A DNA stretch of 64,000 bases from Streptomyces diastatochromogenes (GTDB taxonomy: Bacteria; Actinomycetota; Actinomycetes; Streptomycetales; Streptomycetaceae). Each line of letters opens with the position of its first letter. Positions within the stretch are counted from its first letter, which is position 1. The notes beneath the pieces were generated by a model. That model had not been told where the DNA came from, did no database searches, and was given only the letters and a program-made list of their open reading frames with translations. The translations under genes and the position numbers were made by a program. This document shows, one piece after another, positions 29,304-41,385 of this stretch. The stretch spans positions 3,038,001-3,102,000 of the forward strand of contig JAPTYK010000001.1 in assembly GCA_026913215.1 (NCBI GenBank). The letters run 5' to 3'.

Positions 29304-30269
29304 ATGCGACGCTCCTTCATACCCGCAGCCGCTCTTGTCGCGGCCATGGCGGGTTCCGTGATCCTGGCCCCGACCGCCTTCGCCTCCCAGGGCCCCAAGG
29401 GCGACAACGGCACGGTCAAGATCCACGACTCGAAGACCGGCGAGGAGATCAAGGCCAACCAGCCGAAGGTCTGCGAGTTCTACCTCGACGCGTTCAACTT
29501 CGACGCCTCCCAGAAGGCGATCTGGCGCATCGAGGCCTGGGCGAACAACGACCAGGACAAGGGCACCGAGGTCAAGAACGGCGCCATCACGCTGGACGCC
29601 AAGGGCCACGGCCGCACCGAGGACATGACCCTCGACAACGGCCAGTACAAGCTGTTCTGGAACTTCGACGGCGAGCACGGCGCGGCCAAGCACAAGGTCT
29701 TCAAGGTCGACTGCGAGAAGGAGTCCTCCACGGGCGGCTCCACCACCGGTGAGCAGACCACCGGCGGCTCCACCACGGGCGAGCAGACCACCGGCGGTTC
29801 GACGACCGGTGAGACCAGCACGGGTGAGACCAGCACGGGTGAGACGACGACCGGCGAGACCACCACCGGTGAGACCACCACCGGTGAGACCACCACGGGT
29901 GAGACGACGACCGGCGAGACCACCACGGGTGAGACCACCACCGGTGAGACCACGACCGGTGAGACCACGACCGGTGAGACCACCTCCACGGGCGGTTCGA
30001 CCACCGGCGAGACCACCGCGACCGGGGGTTCCACCACCGGTGAGCAGACCACGGGTGACACCACCACCGCGGGCGGCTCCACCGGCTCCACCGGCTCCAC
30101 CGGCTCCGCGGCCAACGGCGGTTCGGCCACCGGCGGTACGGACACCAAGGGCGACCTCGCCGAGACGGGCTCCAGCGCGCCGGTCGGCATCATCGCCGCC
30201 ACGGCCCTGGCCCTCGCGGCCGCCGGCGCGGTCCTGGTGACCCGCCGTCGCAAGGCCCAGCAGAACTGA
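29304..30269 (+). CDS. Secreted LAETG sortase substrate with pentapeptide repeats
   Basis: An intact surface protein of 321 residues. It has a signal peptide (RRSFIPAAALVAAMAGSVIL, cleavage after AFA), a folded domain of ~115 residues with two cysteines (NQPKVCEFYLDAFNFD and KVFKVDCEK), and a long Thr/Gly/Glu stalk built of STTGEQ-type units and ETTTG repeats. It ends with the sortase signal LAETG, a hydrophobic helix (IIAATALALAAAGAVLV) and TRRRK. LAxTG is the motif used by class E sortases in streptomycetes, so the protein is probably linked to peptidoglycan with the N-terminal domain held outward. The function of the folded domain is unknown. Confidence 0.88.
   Translation: MRRSFIPAAALVAAMAGSVILAPTAFASQGPKGDNGTVKIHDSKTGEEIKANQPKVCEFYLDAFNFDASQKAIWRIEAWANNDQDKGTEVKNGAITLDAKGHGRTEDMTLDNGQYKLFWNFDGEHGAAKHKVFKVDCEKESSTGGSTTGEQTTGGSTTGEQTTGGSTTGETSTGETSTGETTTGETTTGETTTGETTTGETTTGETTTGETTTGETTTGETTTGETTSTGGSTTGETTATGGSTTGEQTTGDTTTAGGSTGSTGSTGSAANGGSATGGTDTKGDLAETGSSAPVGIIAATALALAAAGAVLVTRRRKAQQN
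29811..29975. repeat. Eleven 15-bp tandem repeats encoding ET(S/T)TG
   Basis: Eleven contiguous 15-base units (GAGACCACCACCGGT and synonymous variants) encode two ETSTG and nine ETTTG. Less regular copies flank the block out to about 29740 and 30070. Codon variants recur in order, suggesting duplication of multi-unit blocks. Copy number is likely to vary between strains. Confidence 0.9.
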
Positions 30270-30275
30270 GGCTCG

Positions 30276-30313
30276 TGACGAAGCCCCGTGGAGGACTCCA
30301 CGGGGCTTCGTCA
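30276..30313. terminator. Bidirectional hairpin terminator between the LAETG gene and ppc
   Basis: Perfect 17-base arms, 30276-30292 and 30297-30313, enclose a GGAC loop. It lies between convergent genes (stops at 30269 and 30329) and can terminate both. Confidence 0.88.
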
Positions 30314-30328
30314 TGCCGGGGGCGGGCG

Positions 30329-33057
<2,729 letters not shown>

Positions 33058-33299
33058 AGGTGCGGCTCCTTGCAGTGTTTGAGCACGTCTGGAGGGGTTT
33101 CCGAAGGCTTGCGGACCGCGCTGTCCGACGCGTCCAGGATAGGTGTCCACATGGTGGGCGGCGGGCAGGTCCCCTCTTTGCGCCCTCTTGCCGCGCGCCA
33201 CGGCGCTGCCATACTTACGACGCCGTAGGTTACGGAGGCGTAGCCACGACTTCGCCTTCGACGCGTTTCCCCCTTTTCACTCACTCACCAGGGACATCT

Positions 33300-34282
33300 A
33301 TGACCATGAGCCCCGAGATGACGTCGCCGTCCGCGGCGCCGGACGACTCCGCGGCCCTGCCCTCCGCCACGCTGGGCGGGGACAGCAAGCGTTCGATCGA
33401 GCAGATCACCCTGCTGCTGTTCATCACGGTGCCGTTCCTGGCGCTGCTCGCGGCGGTGCCGCTGGCCTGGGGCTGGGGGGTGAGCTGGCTGGATCTGGGG
33501 CTGCTGGTGGTCATGTACTACATCGGCTGCCACGGGATCACGATCGGTTTCCACCGGTACTTCACGCACGGTTCCTTCAAGGCGAAGCGGCCGCTGCGGA
33601 TCGCCCTCGCGATCATGGGGTCGCTGGCCGTGGAGGGGCCGCTGGTGCGCTGGGTGGCGGATCACCGCAAGCACCACAAGTTCTCGGACGCGGAGGGCGA
33701 CCCGCATTCGCCGTGGCGGTTCGGCGAGACGGTTCCGGCGCTGATGAAGGGCCTGTGGTGGGCGCACATCGGCTGGATGTTCGACGAGGAGCAGACGCCG
33801 CAGCACAAGTACGCGCCCGATCTGATCAAGGACCCGGCGATCCGGCGGATCTCGCGCCAGTTCGTGCTGTGGACGATCGTGTCGCTCGCGATCCCGCCGC
33901 TGGTGGGCGGTCTGGTGACGATGTCGTGGTGGGGCGCGTTCACGGCGTTCTTCTGGGGCTCGCTGGTGCGGGTGGCGCTGCTGCACCACGTCACCTGGTC
34001 GATCAACTCGATCTGCCACGCGGTGGGCAAGCGTCCCTTCAAGTCGCGTGACCGCTCGGGCAACGTGTGGTGGCTGGCGGTGCTGTCCTGCGGGGAGTCC
34101 TGGCACAACCTGCACCACGCGGACCCGACCTCGGCCCGGCACGGGTGCTGCGCGGTCAGGTCGACTCCAGCGCGCGGCTGATCCGCTGGTTCGAGCAGCT
34201 GGGCTGGGCGAGCGACGTGCGCTGGTCGGCGAAGTCCCGCATCGAAGCCCGCCGCCAGAGCGCGCCCGCCGACGCGGCATGA
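33300..34282 (+). CDS. Membrane fatty acid (acyl-CoA/acyl-lipid) desaturase
   Basis: A di-iron membrane desaturase of about 327 residues. It contains the three histidine boxes in order: HRYFTH (about residue 85), HRKHHKFSD (about 123) and HNLHHADP near the C-terminus, between pairs of membrane helices (ITLLLFITVPFLALLAAVPL; TIVSLAIPPLVGGLVTM). It introduces a double bond, usually delta-9, into acyl chains. One G is apparently lost near 34143 (GGGG read as GGG); the corrected end is RRQSAPADAA with a stop at 34282 overlapping the ATG of the TetR gene. Co-translation suggests that the regulator controls this gene. Confidence 0.92.
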
Positions 34283-34978
34283 TGGAAGACGTGGCGATCG
34301 AGGGCAGGACCGGCGGTAACGGCAGCAGCGGCGGCGGCGAGCAGAAGCCGGCCGCCCGGCGTGGGCGCCGGGTGCGGATGACGGGCGCGCAGCGCCGTGA
34401 GCAGCTGCTCGACATCGGTCGCACGCTCTTCGCGGAGAAGGGCTTCGAGGGCACGTCGGTGGAGGAGATCGCGGCGAAGGCCGGGGTCTCCAAGCCGGTG
34501 GTGTACGAGCACTTCGGCGGCAAGGAGGGCTGTACGCGGTCGTGGTCGACCGGGAGATGCGCCAGCTCCTCGACGGGGTGACGGGGCGCTGACGGCGGGG
34601 CATCCGCGGGAGCTCCTGGAGCAGGCGGCGTTCGCGCTGCTCGACTACATCGAGAACTACACGGACGGCTTCCGGATCCTCGTACGGGATTCGCCGGTCG
34701 CCCAGTCGACGGGCACCTTCGCCTCGCTGATCAGTGACATCGCCACCCAGGTGGAGGACATCCTCGGCCTGGAGTTCAAGGCCCGCGGCTTCGACCCGAA
34801 GCTGGCCCCGCTGTACGCGCAGGCCCTGGTGGGCAGCGTGGCGCTGACGGGCCAGTGGTGGCTGGACGTCCGCAAGCCGAAGAAGGCGGAGGTCGCGGCG
34901 CATCTGGTGAACCTGGCGTGGCACGGCCTGGACGGTCTGGAGCAGAAGCCGCGGCTGATAGGGCACCGGAAGAACTGA
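34279..34978 (+). CDS. TetR/AcrR-family regulator coupled to the desaturase gene
   Basis: About 233 residues from ATG 34279 (MMEDVAIEGRTG), overlapping the desaturase stop. The N-terminal HTH reads RREQLLDIGRTLFAEKGFEG, then SVEEIAAKAGVSKPVVYEHF. The ligand domain follows (LLDYIENYTDGFRILVRDSP, ALVGSVALTGQWWLD). Two G-run losses, near 34528 and 34582, break the frame; correction gives EGLYAVVVDREM and GALTAGHPRE. The gene is probably an autoregulator and controller of fatty-acid desaturation. Confidence 0.9.
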
Positions 34979-34994
34979 GCGCCGTGAGGCGTGA

Positions 34995-35075
34995 GGGCCG
35001 GGCGCCGTCGGACGTGTGGGCCGGGCGTCGTCGGACGTGCGGGCCAAGCGCCGTCGGACGTGCGGGCCGGGCGTC
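34995..35075. repeat. 23-bp tandem repeat, 3.5 copies, upstream of FG-GAP gene B
   Basis: Units at 34995-35017, 35018-35040 and 35041-35063 and a partial unit to 35075 follow GGGCCGGGCGCCGTCGGACG plus TGC with few changes. They begin just after the TetR stop in a 270-base intergenic region that otherwise holds the promoter of the next gene. Confidence 0.75.
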
Positions 35076-35248
35076 TTACGAGCTGACGGACTGCGGAAAA
35101 CCGCTGGACTCCCCACTTCCGCACAGGAGTACACTCCTCCCCACATCCGGGGGGGTGTTCGCCCTCCGCGCGTGCCCGTGGCCGTGCGGAGGTGCCGCGG
35201 ACCCCTCTTTCCGGTCCTGAGTTCTCACGTTCCCCAGGGGGGGATCTT

Positions 35249-36957
35249 TTGCGTTCCGCACTCTCCGGGCGTGCGCGTCGTGTCACCACCTGCACCGCGC
35301 TCGCCCTCTCCGCCGGCATGCTGCTGGCGTCTCCCGCCGTGGCCGACACGGCGCCCCGGCCGCCCCGGCCCGTCGTGGAGCAGCCGCGGCGCGACCCGCG
35401 CCGGCGGACCTCGACCTGTCGCCGCTGGCCGGACCGGCCGGCCGGGCCCGTACCGCCGAGGCGGCGGCCGGTCTCGCTCCCCGTTTCGACGTGGACGGCG
35501 ACGGCAAGACCGATCTGATCCACCGCAAGTGGAACGGCCGGACGTACGTCGCGCCGACCGCCTCCGCGAGCTCCGAGTTCGACACCGGCGGTTCGGTCCT
35601 GGACCTCGACCTCGTGCCGCTGGGCGACCAGGACGGCTCGGGCAAGCCCGAGCTCCTGTCGCTGTCCGCGGACGGCGTGCTCCGGCTGTACTCGGGGCGA
35701 CCACGACCTCGGGGTCGTTCGCCTGGTCCGGCAAGGGCTGGAACACGTACAACAAGGTGTTCTCACCCGGTGACGTCGACGGCGACGGGAAGAACGACCT
35801 GCTGGCCCGCCAGTACAACGGCGAGCTGTTCCTCTACCGGTGGACCGGCGGGGCGACGGAGCCGTTCGCCGGCCGGGTGCGGGTGGGCGCGGGCTGGGGC
35901 GCGTACGACCAGCTCGTGGGCATCGGTGACAACGACGGCGACGGGAAGGGCGACGTCGTCGCCCGCACCCCGAGCGGCAAGCTGTACTTCTACGGCAGCA
36001 CCGGCAACACGGCCGCGCCGTTCAAGGCGCCCAAGGAGGTCGGGACCGGCTGGCAGATCTACAACCAGGTCCTCGCCGCCGACGACGTCAACGGCGACGG
36101 CAGGGCCGATCTGCTGGCGCGTGACCAGAGCGGCGCCCTGTGGGGTACAGCGGCCGCGGCGACGGCACGTTCGCGGCGCGGGTGAAGCTCGCCGGCAGCT
36201 GGCTCGACGTGGACCAGTACGCCGGGGCGGGCAACATCCCCTTCGCCGGCAAGAGCGCGTTCCTCGCCCGCGCGAAGAACGGCACCCTCTGGTGGTACGG
36301 CGGGCTGAACAACGGCACCCTCGGGCCGCGCGACCAGTGGGGCACCGGCAACACCTGGGGCGGCGCGCACCTCTCGCTCGTCTCCGCGCTCGACGGCGGC
36401 CCGTACCCGGACCTCCTGGAGAGCTACGCGGGCCACCTCTACAAGGGCGAACTGGACCTGGGCGCCGGCTGGCAGATCTACAACCTGCTCGTCGGCCCCG
36501 GCGACCTGTCCGGCGACGGCAAGGCCGACCTGCTGGCCCGGACGCCTCCGGTGTCCTGTGGCTGTACCGGGGCAACGGCACGGGCACGGGCGTCGCCTCC
36601 CGGATCAAGGTGGGCTCCGGCTGGGGCGCGTACAACCGGATCCTGGGCGCGGGCGACTTCTCGGGCGACGGCCGGGCGGACCTGCTGGCCCGGGACGGCT
36701 CCGGCAACCTGTGGCTGTACAAGGGCACCGGTTCCGCGACGGCTCCGTTCGCCGGGCGCGTGCGGATCGGCACGGGCTGGGGCACGTACACCATGCTGGT
36801 GGCGCCGGGCGACCTGAACGGCGACGGCAGGGCCGACCTGCTCGGGGTGAACGCGGCGGGCGACCTGTACCGCTACCTGGGCACGGGCACCGGCTCCGCG
36901 ATCAGCGCCCGGGTCAAGATCGGCTACGGCTACCAGATCTACGACACCCTGTACTGA
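35249..36957 (+). CDS. Secreted FG-GAP/VCBS repeat protein (copy B)
   Basis: About 570 residues after correction. The TTG at 35249, with AGGGGGGG upstream, begins a signal peptide (RRVTTCTALALSAGMLLASP, cleavage after AVA). The mature part is a chain of FG-GAP-type repeats with calcium loops such as DVDGDGKTDLIHRKWNG, DVNGDGRADLLARDQSG and DLSGDGKADLLAR, and W-Y-YNxL segments, suggesting a seven- to eight-bladed propeller. Apparent base losses lie near 35400, 35697, 36143 and 36541. It is a close relative of the next gene (same start codon, signal peptide and repeat plan) and probably a tandem duplicate. No catalytic motif is seen. Confidence 0.87.
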
Positions 36958-37162
36958 CGGGCCTTCGGGCGGCTTCGCACCGGGGCTCCGTCGCGAAGCC
37001 GTCCGACCCCGTGAGTAGACTCACGTTCAACCATTCGAGGGGCGCTCCGGCCCGCGAACGAGGTCGTCTCCGCGTGGCCCCACCCCGGCCCGCGCCGACG
37101 CCGTTCCGCGCTGCGCCAGGCCCCTCTCCGGTTCTTTCACACCTCTGGTCCCTGGGGATCCC

Positions 37163-38866
37163 TTGTCTTTCCGTTCTTCCCCGCGCGCGCGTCGGCTCGC
37201 CGCCTGCACCGCGCTCGTCCTCTCCGCCGGCATGTTCCTCGCGGGCCCGGCGTCCGCCGGCACGCCGTCGCCGGTCCCGGTCGCCGAGAAGCCGGCGACC
37301 CACTTCACCCCGCCGTCACTGAAGCTCCCGGGAAGCGGCGCGGTCCGTGCCGGTACCGCGGGGGCCTCCGGGGTCGGCGCGTCTCCGCTGCTGTCGGACC
37401 TCGACGGCGACGGCAGCGACGACCTGATCTACCGCGTCTGGGACGGCGACCTCTACACGACCGCCGGCGAGGACGTCTTCAACGGGCAGACGTCGGAGCC
37501 CGTGGCGGACGTCATCCCGATCGGCAACCAGGACTCGTACCCGAGCGGTCCCGAGGTCCTGACGCTCTCGCAGCAGGGCCAGCTCCGCCTGTACACGGAC
37601 GCCACGCCCACCGGCGGCTCGTACGCCTGGACGGGCAACGGCTGGGGCATCTACAACAAGGTCGTCGCGCCCGGCGACGTGAACGACGACGGCCGCGCGG
37701 ACCTGGTCGCCCGCGACAAGGACGGCGTCCTGTGGCTGTACTACGCCACCGGCAACCGCTACGCGCCGTTCGCGTCGCGGGTGAAGCTCGGCGCCGGCTG
37801 GAACATCTACGACCAGCTCCTCGGCATCGGCGACAACAACGGCGACGGCTGGGCGGACCTCCTCGGCCGTGACACCGCCGGCAAGCTGTGGTTCTACGCC
37901 GGTACGGGCGACAAGGCCAAGCCGTTCGCCGGGCGCAGGCAGATCGGCACCGGCTGGGACATCTACAACGCGATCTTCCCCGTCGGCGACGACAACGGCG
38001 ACGGGAACGGCGAGCTGCTCGCCCGCGACAAGGACGGCACGCTCTGGTACTACACCGGCAAGGGCGACGGCACCCTCGCCGCGCGCCTGCAGGGCAGCAG
38101 CAAGGGCGGCTGGGACGGGATCCCGCAGTTCGCCGGGTCGGGCGGCCTCCCGGTCATGGGCAAGGAAGGCGTCCTGGCCCGGGACAACGCCGGCTCGATG
38201 TTCTGGTACGGCGCCCGGACCACCGGTCAGCTCGCCGCGCGCAGCCAGTACGGTGAGGCGGGCATCTGGAAGGGCCTCAGCCTCTCGCACCTGTCCTCGC
38301 TGAACGCGGACGGCATGTCGGACCTCGCGGTGGTCTACGACAACCACCTCTACGTCGAGGGCGAGGACCTCGGCAGCGGCTGGAGCGCCTTCAACGCGCT
38401 CGTCGGCACCGGTGACCTGACCGGCGACGGCAAGGGCGACCTGCTGGCCCGCGACCGCTCCGGCTACCTGTACCTCTACCGGGGCAACGGCGCGGGCACC
38501 GCGGTCGGCTCCCGCGTGAGGATCGGCGGCGGCTGGGGCGCGTACGACCGGCTCGTCGGCGCCGGCGACTACACCGGCGACGGCCGTGCCGACCTCATCG
38601 CCCGCACCTCCGGCGGCGATCTGTACCTGTACGCCGGCACCGGCGTCGCCGCGACGCCGTTCAAGGGCCGCGTGAAGATCGGCTACGGCTGGAACGCGTA
38701 CAGCAAGCTGGTCGCCCCCGGTGACCTGAACGCCGACGGGAAGGCCGACCTGCTCGGCATCACCTCCGGCGGCGACGTCTACCGCTACCTGAACACCGCC
38801 CCGGGCAAGTTCGCCCCGCGGGTCAAGATCGGCTACGGGTACGGGATCTACAACTTCGTCCAGTGA
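37163..38866 (+). CDS. Secreted FG-GAP/VCBS repeat protein (copy C)
   Basis: An intact protein of 567 residues from TTG 37163 with CTGGGGATCC upstream. The signal peptide is RRLAACTALVLSAGMFLAGP, with cleavage after ASA. It has at least eight repeats with D-x-(D/N)-x-D-G-x-A-D-L loops (DLDGDGSDDLIYRVWDG, DVNDDGRADLVARDKDG, DLTGDGKGDLLARDRSG) and ends VKIGYGYGIYNFVQ. It lies 205 bases after copy B, with similar leader sequence before both start codons. As the intact member it is the best reference for repairing copies A and B. The role is unknown; adhesion or extracellular ligand binding is typical for such propellers. Confidence 0.88.
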   Translation: MSFRSSPRARRLAACTALVLSAGMFLAGPASAGTPSPVPVAEKPATHFTPPSLKLPGSGAVRAGTAGASGVGASPLLSDLDGDGSDDLIYRVWDGDLYTTAGEDVFNGQTSEPVADVIPIGNQDSYPSGPEVLTLSQQGQLRLYTDATPTGGSYAWTGNGWGIYNKVVAPGDVNDDGRADLVARDKDGVLWLYYATGNRYAPFASRVKLGAGWNIYDQLLGIGDNNGDGWADLLGRDTAGKLWFYAGTGDKAKPFAGRRQIGTGWDIYNAIFPVGDDNGDGNGELLARDKDGTLWYYTGKGDGTLAARLQGSSKGGWDGIPQFAGSGGLPVMGKEGVLARDNAGSMFWYGARTTGQLAARSQYGEAGIWKGLSLSHLSSLNADGMSDLAVVYDNHLYVEGEDLGSGWSAFNALVGTGDLTGDGKGDLLARDRSGYLYLYRGNGAGTAVGSRVRIGGGWGAYDRLVGAGDYTGDGRADLIARTSGGDLYLYAGTGVAATPFKGRVKIGYGWNAYSKLVAPGDLNADGKADLLGITSGGDVYRYLNTAPGKFAPRVKIGYGYGIYNFVQ

Positions 38867-38882
38867 CGGCCTGAGCGTTCCG

Positions 38883-38925
38883 CGGGTGCCCCGCACCGGA
38901 CTCCGGGTCCGGTGCGGGGCACCCG
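38883..38925. terminator. Bidirectional hairpin terminator between FG-GAP C and the methyltransferase
   Basis: Perfect arms 38884-38900 (GGGTGCCCCGCACCGGA) and 38908-38924, extended by one further pair, enclose a 7-base loop. It lies between convergent stops at 38866 and 38931. Confidence 0.88.
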
Positions 38926-38930
38926 TGCGT

Positions 38931-39765
38931 TCACGCCTTCTTGCGGGCGACGGCGAAGATGCGGCGGAAGGGGAAGACCGTGCCGTGGGGGCCGGGCGGG
39001 TAGGCCTCGCGGAGCAGGGCGCGGTACTGGGCGAGGAAGTGGTCGACCGCCTCGCGGTCGTCGGCGAGGGTGGTGAGGACGGGCCGCAGGGCGGTGCCCT
39101 TGACCCAGTCGAGGACGGGGTCCGGGCCCTGGAGGAGCTGGCAGTAGGTGGTCTCCCAGACGTCGGTCTCGCAGCCGAGGTCGGCGAGCCGGGTGAGGTA
39201 CTCGTCGGTGTCGAGGACGTGGACGAAGCGGCGGCCCTGGTCGCCGAGGCGGGAGCGCCACTCGGGGGTCTCGCAGAGCTCGCCGAGGAGGGCGTGGCTG
39301 GGCGAGGTGAAGTTGCCGGGGACCTGGAAGGCGAGGGTGCCGCCGGGGCGGAGCCCGTCGATCCAGGGGGCGAAGGACTCGGGGTGGTTGGGGACCCACT
39401 GGAGGGCCGCGTTGGAGACGATCAGGTCGTAGGGCTCGCCGGGGGTCCAGTGGGCGGCGTCGGCCTGCCGGAAGTCGAGCCAGCCGCCGCCCCGGGTGGT
39501 GCCCGCCCAGTCCTTCTCGGCGCGCTCCAGCATCTCGGGCGAGAGGTCGAATCCGGTGATGTGCGCGTCGGTCCACCGGTCGGCGAGGAGGACCGTCACG
39601 TTGCCGGGGCCGCAGCCGAGGTCGGCGATGCGGGCGGGCCGGTCCTGGGCGGCAGGCGGGGTATTCGGGCGAGGAGGTCGAGGAACGGGCGGGTGCGGTG
39701 GCCGGAGTGGTGGAGGTACTGCTGTGGGTCCCAGGTCGGTGCAGAGGATCGTGCGGAATACATGT
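38931..39765 (-). CDS. tam: Trans-aconitate 2-methyltransferase-like SAM enzyme
   Basis: A class I SAM-dependent methyltransferase of about 278 residues. The start is ATG 39765 with AAGGGGGC upstream; the first residues include APTWDPQQYLHHSGHRTRPF, the Tam-family N-terminus. The SAM-binding motif IADLGCGPGNVTVLLADRW follows, then FDLSPEMLERA and IVSNAALQWVPNHPESF. Tam methylates trans-aconitate, an inhibitor of aconitase that forms spontaneously from the TCA cycle. One apparent base loss near 39650 splits the first ~45 residues from the rest. It is divergent from a MarR regulator. Confidence 0.87.
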
Positions 39766-39849
39766 TCGAAGCCCCCTTGCTGGCGCGAGGTGCCGAAGCG
39801 GAACGGCGTTTCCGGGCGGGTCCCTTCCCCGTGGTCCAGTGGAATATTT

Positions 39850-39894
39850 CTCGATTCCAAGATACTCGACATCAAGAAACTCGAACACAAGAGA
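39850..39894. promoter_or_regulatory. Three contiguous 15-bp direct repeats upstream of the MarR gene
   Basis: CTCGATTCCAAGATA (39850-39864), CTCGACATCAAGAAA (39865-39879) and CTCGAACACAAGAGA (39880-39894) follow each other exactly, with consensus CTCGAnnnCAAGAnA. They lie in the AT-richer divergent region between the methyltransferase and marR genes and are a candidate multi-site operator for the MarR protein. Each unit also holds an imperfect dyad (CTCGA/TCAAG). Confidence 0.6.
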
Positions 39895-39927
39895 CTTTAT
39901 GTCAACAGACCCTCTACACTGATCGTC

Positions 39928-40425
39928 ATGGAGGACGAGGTCGACCGACTGGTCGCAGCATGGCGCCGCGAGCGCCCGGACCTCGACGTGGAACCGCTCG
40001 AGGTGCTCAGCCGTGTCTCGCGGCTCGCCCGTCACCTCGACCGCGCCCGTCGGCTCGCCTTCTCCGAGCACCAGCTGGAGCCCTGGGAGTTCGACGTCCT
40101 GACCTCCCTGCGCCGGGCCGGAGCCCCGTACCAGCTCTCCCCCGGCCAGCTCCTCACGCAGACCCTGGTCACCTCGGGCACCATGACCAACCGCATCGAC
40201 CGGCTCACCAAGAAGGGCCTCGTCGAGCGGCTCCCCGACCCCAGCGACCGGCGCGGGGTCCTCGTCCGCCTCACCCCCGAGGGCCGCGACCGCGCCGACG
40301 AGGCGCTCGCCGGACTCCTCGCCCAGGAGCGCGCCATCCTGGCCCAGCTCTCCCGCGCCCAGCGCGGCGAACTGGCCGCACTGCTACGCCGGCTGACCGC
40401 CCCGTTCGACAACGTCCCCGGCTAG
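39928..40425 (+). CDS. MarR-family regulator
   Basis: An intact winged-helix regulator of 165 residues from ATG 39928. It shows [38 protein letters not shown], the wing [20 protein letters not shown] and [12 protein letters not shown]. It is divergent from the methyltransferase gene across a region with three direct repeats, so control of that gene and itself is likely. Its 3' end overlaps the convergent LuxR-type gene by 42 bases. Confidence 0.92.
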   Translation: MEDEVDRLVAAWRRERPDLDVEPLEVLSRVSRLARHLDRARRLAFSEHQLEPWEFDVLTSLRRAGAPYQLSPGQLLTQTLVTSGTMTNRIDRLTKKGLVERLPDPSDRRGVLVRLTPEGRDRADEALAGLLAQERAILAQLSRAQRGELAALLRRLTAPFDNVPG

Positions 40426-41146
40426 CACCGGCTCGGCGGGGCCCACGCCCGCCCGGCGCGCCAGCGCCACCGCCGCGAGGGTCGAGTGCACGCCCAGCTT
40501 CCCCAGCACGTTCTGCATGTGGGTGCGGACGGTGTGCGGGGAGAGGAAGAGGCGCTCGGCGACCGCCTTGCGGCCCAGGCCCGCGACCATGCAGCGCAGC
40601 ACCTCCCGCTCGCGCGGGGTCAGCGACTCCACGAGCCGCTCGCTGTCCGTCCGGTGCTTGCGGGCCGCCGTCAGCTCCCGCAGGACGCCCGTGAGCAGCG
40701 CGGGCGGCAGATGCGTCTCGTCCCGCAGCACCCCCGCACCACGGCGAGGAGCCGCTGCAGCGAGCAGTCCTTCGCGACCCAGCCGGAGGCCCCGGCCTGG
40801 AGCGCGAGCGCGGCCCGGCGCGGGTCGTCCTTCTCCGCGAGGACGACCGTGCGCAGCGCGGCTGCGCCCGGCGTACGCCCATGACCAGCGAGATCCCGTC
40901 CACGACGCCCTCGGCGTCCTCGGGCACCGCGCGGGCCGGGCCGACGGGCCCCGCGCCCAGCTCGGCGTCGACGAGCAGCACGTCGAACCGGCGGCCCTCC
41001 GCCGCGCCGCGCTCCAGGCAGCGCAGGGCCGCCGGGCCGCTGCCGGCGGCGGCGACGTCGACATCGGGCTCCGCCGCGAGGGCGGCGGCCAGCGATTCGG
41101 CGAAGACGCGGTGGTCGTCCACCACCAGGACGCGGATGCGTGCCAC
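40384..41146 (-). CDS. Orphan NarL/LuxR-type response regulator (downstream of galK)
   Basis: About 254 residues after correction. The receiver starts [20 protein letters not shown] and has [10 protein letters not shown] around the presumed phospho-Asp. The C-terminal LuxR HTH is clear: [20 protein letters not shown], then [21 protein letters not shown] long insertion between the phospho-Asp and the next strand makes the receiver atypical. The GTG at 41146 is preferred (GGGAG upstream); GTG 41152 is an alternative. Frame breaks lie near 40740 and 40870. No histidine kinase is adjacent. A similar regulator lies on the other side of the gal operon. Confidence 0.82.
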
Positions 41147-41179
41147 GGACACTCCCAAGTGTCGAGGAACGGACCGACG

Positions 41180-41263
41180 CGGGTACGGCGCCGGAGGCGG
41201 GTCCGCCGAACGCGCGGCCGCCGCCGTGCGTTGACTGTTACCCCGCTTCTGGCGCCGTACCCG
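41180..41263. repeat. Widely spaced 13-bp perfect inverted repeat upstream of the response regulator
   Basis: CGGGTACGGCGCC (41180-41192) and GGCGCCGTACCCG (41251-41263) are exact inverted copies, 58 bases apart. They lie in the gap between galK and the regulator gene. A second small dyad at 41284-41303 (GCACCGG/CCGGTGC) is a possible galK terminator. Confidence 0.55.
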
Positions 41264-41385
41264 ACGGGTCTCGCCCCTGAACGGCACCGGCCCCCACCGG
41301 TGCTGCCCAACAGAGTAGGGGCGGGGCGCCGTGGTGGGGGCCGATTCGCGGAAACCGTCCGAAGCCGTGCGGACGCGGGGAGGGG

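Noticed and set aside
29235..30314. Minus-strand frame reading repeated VVSPVV opposite the LAETG gene
   Set aside because: It mirrors the 15-base tandem repeat on the other strand; the plus-strand reading has a signal peptide and sortase signal.
34127..34600. Programmed frameshifting in the desaturase and TetR genes
   Set aside because: There is no slippery heptamer or pseudoknot, and the same kind of base loss occurs in dozens of unrelated genes.
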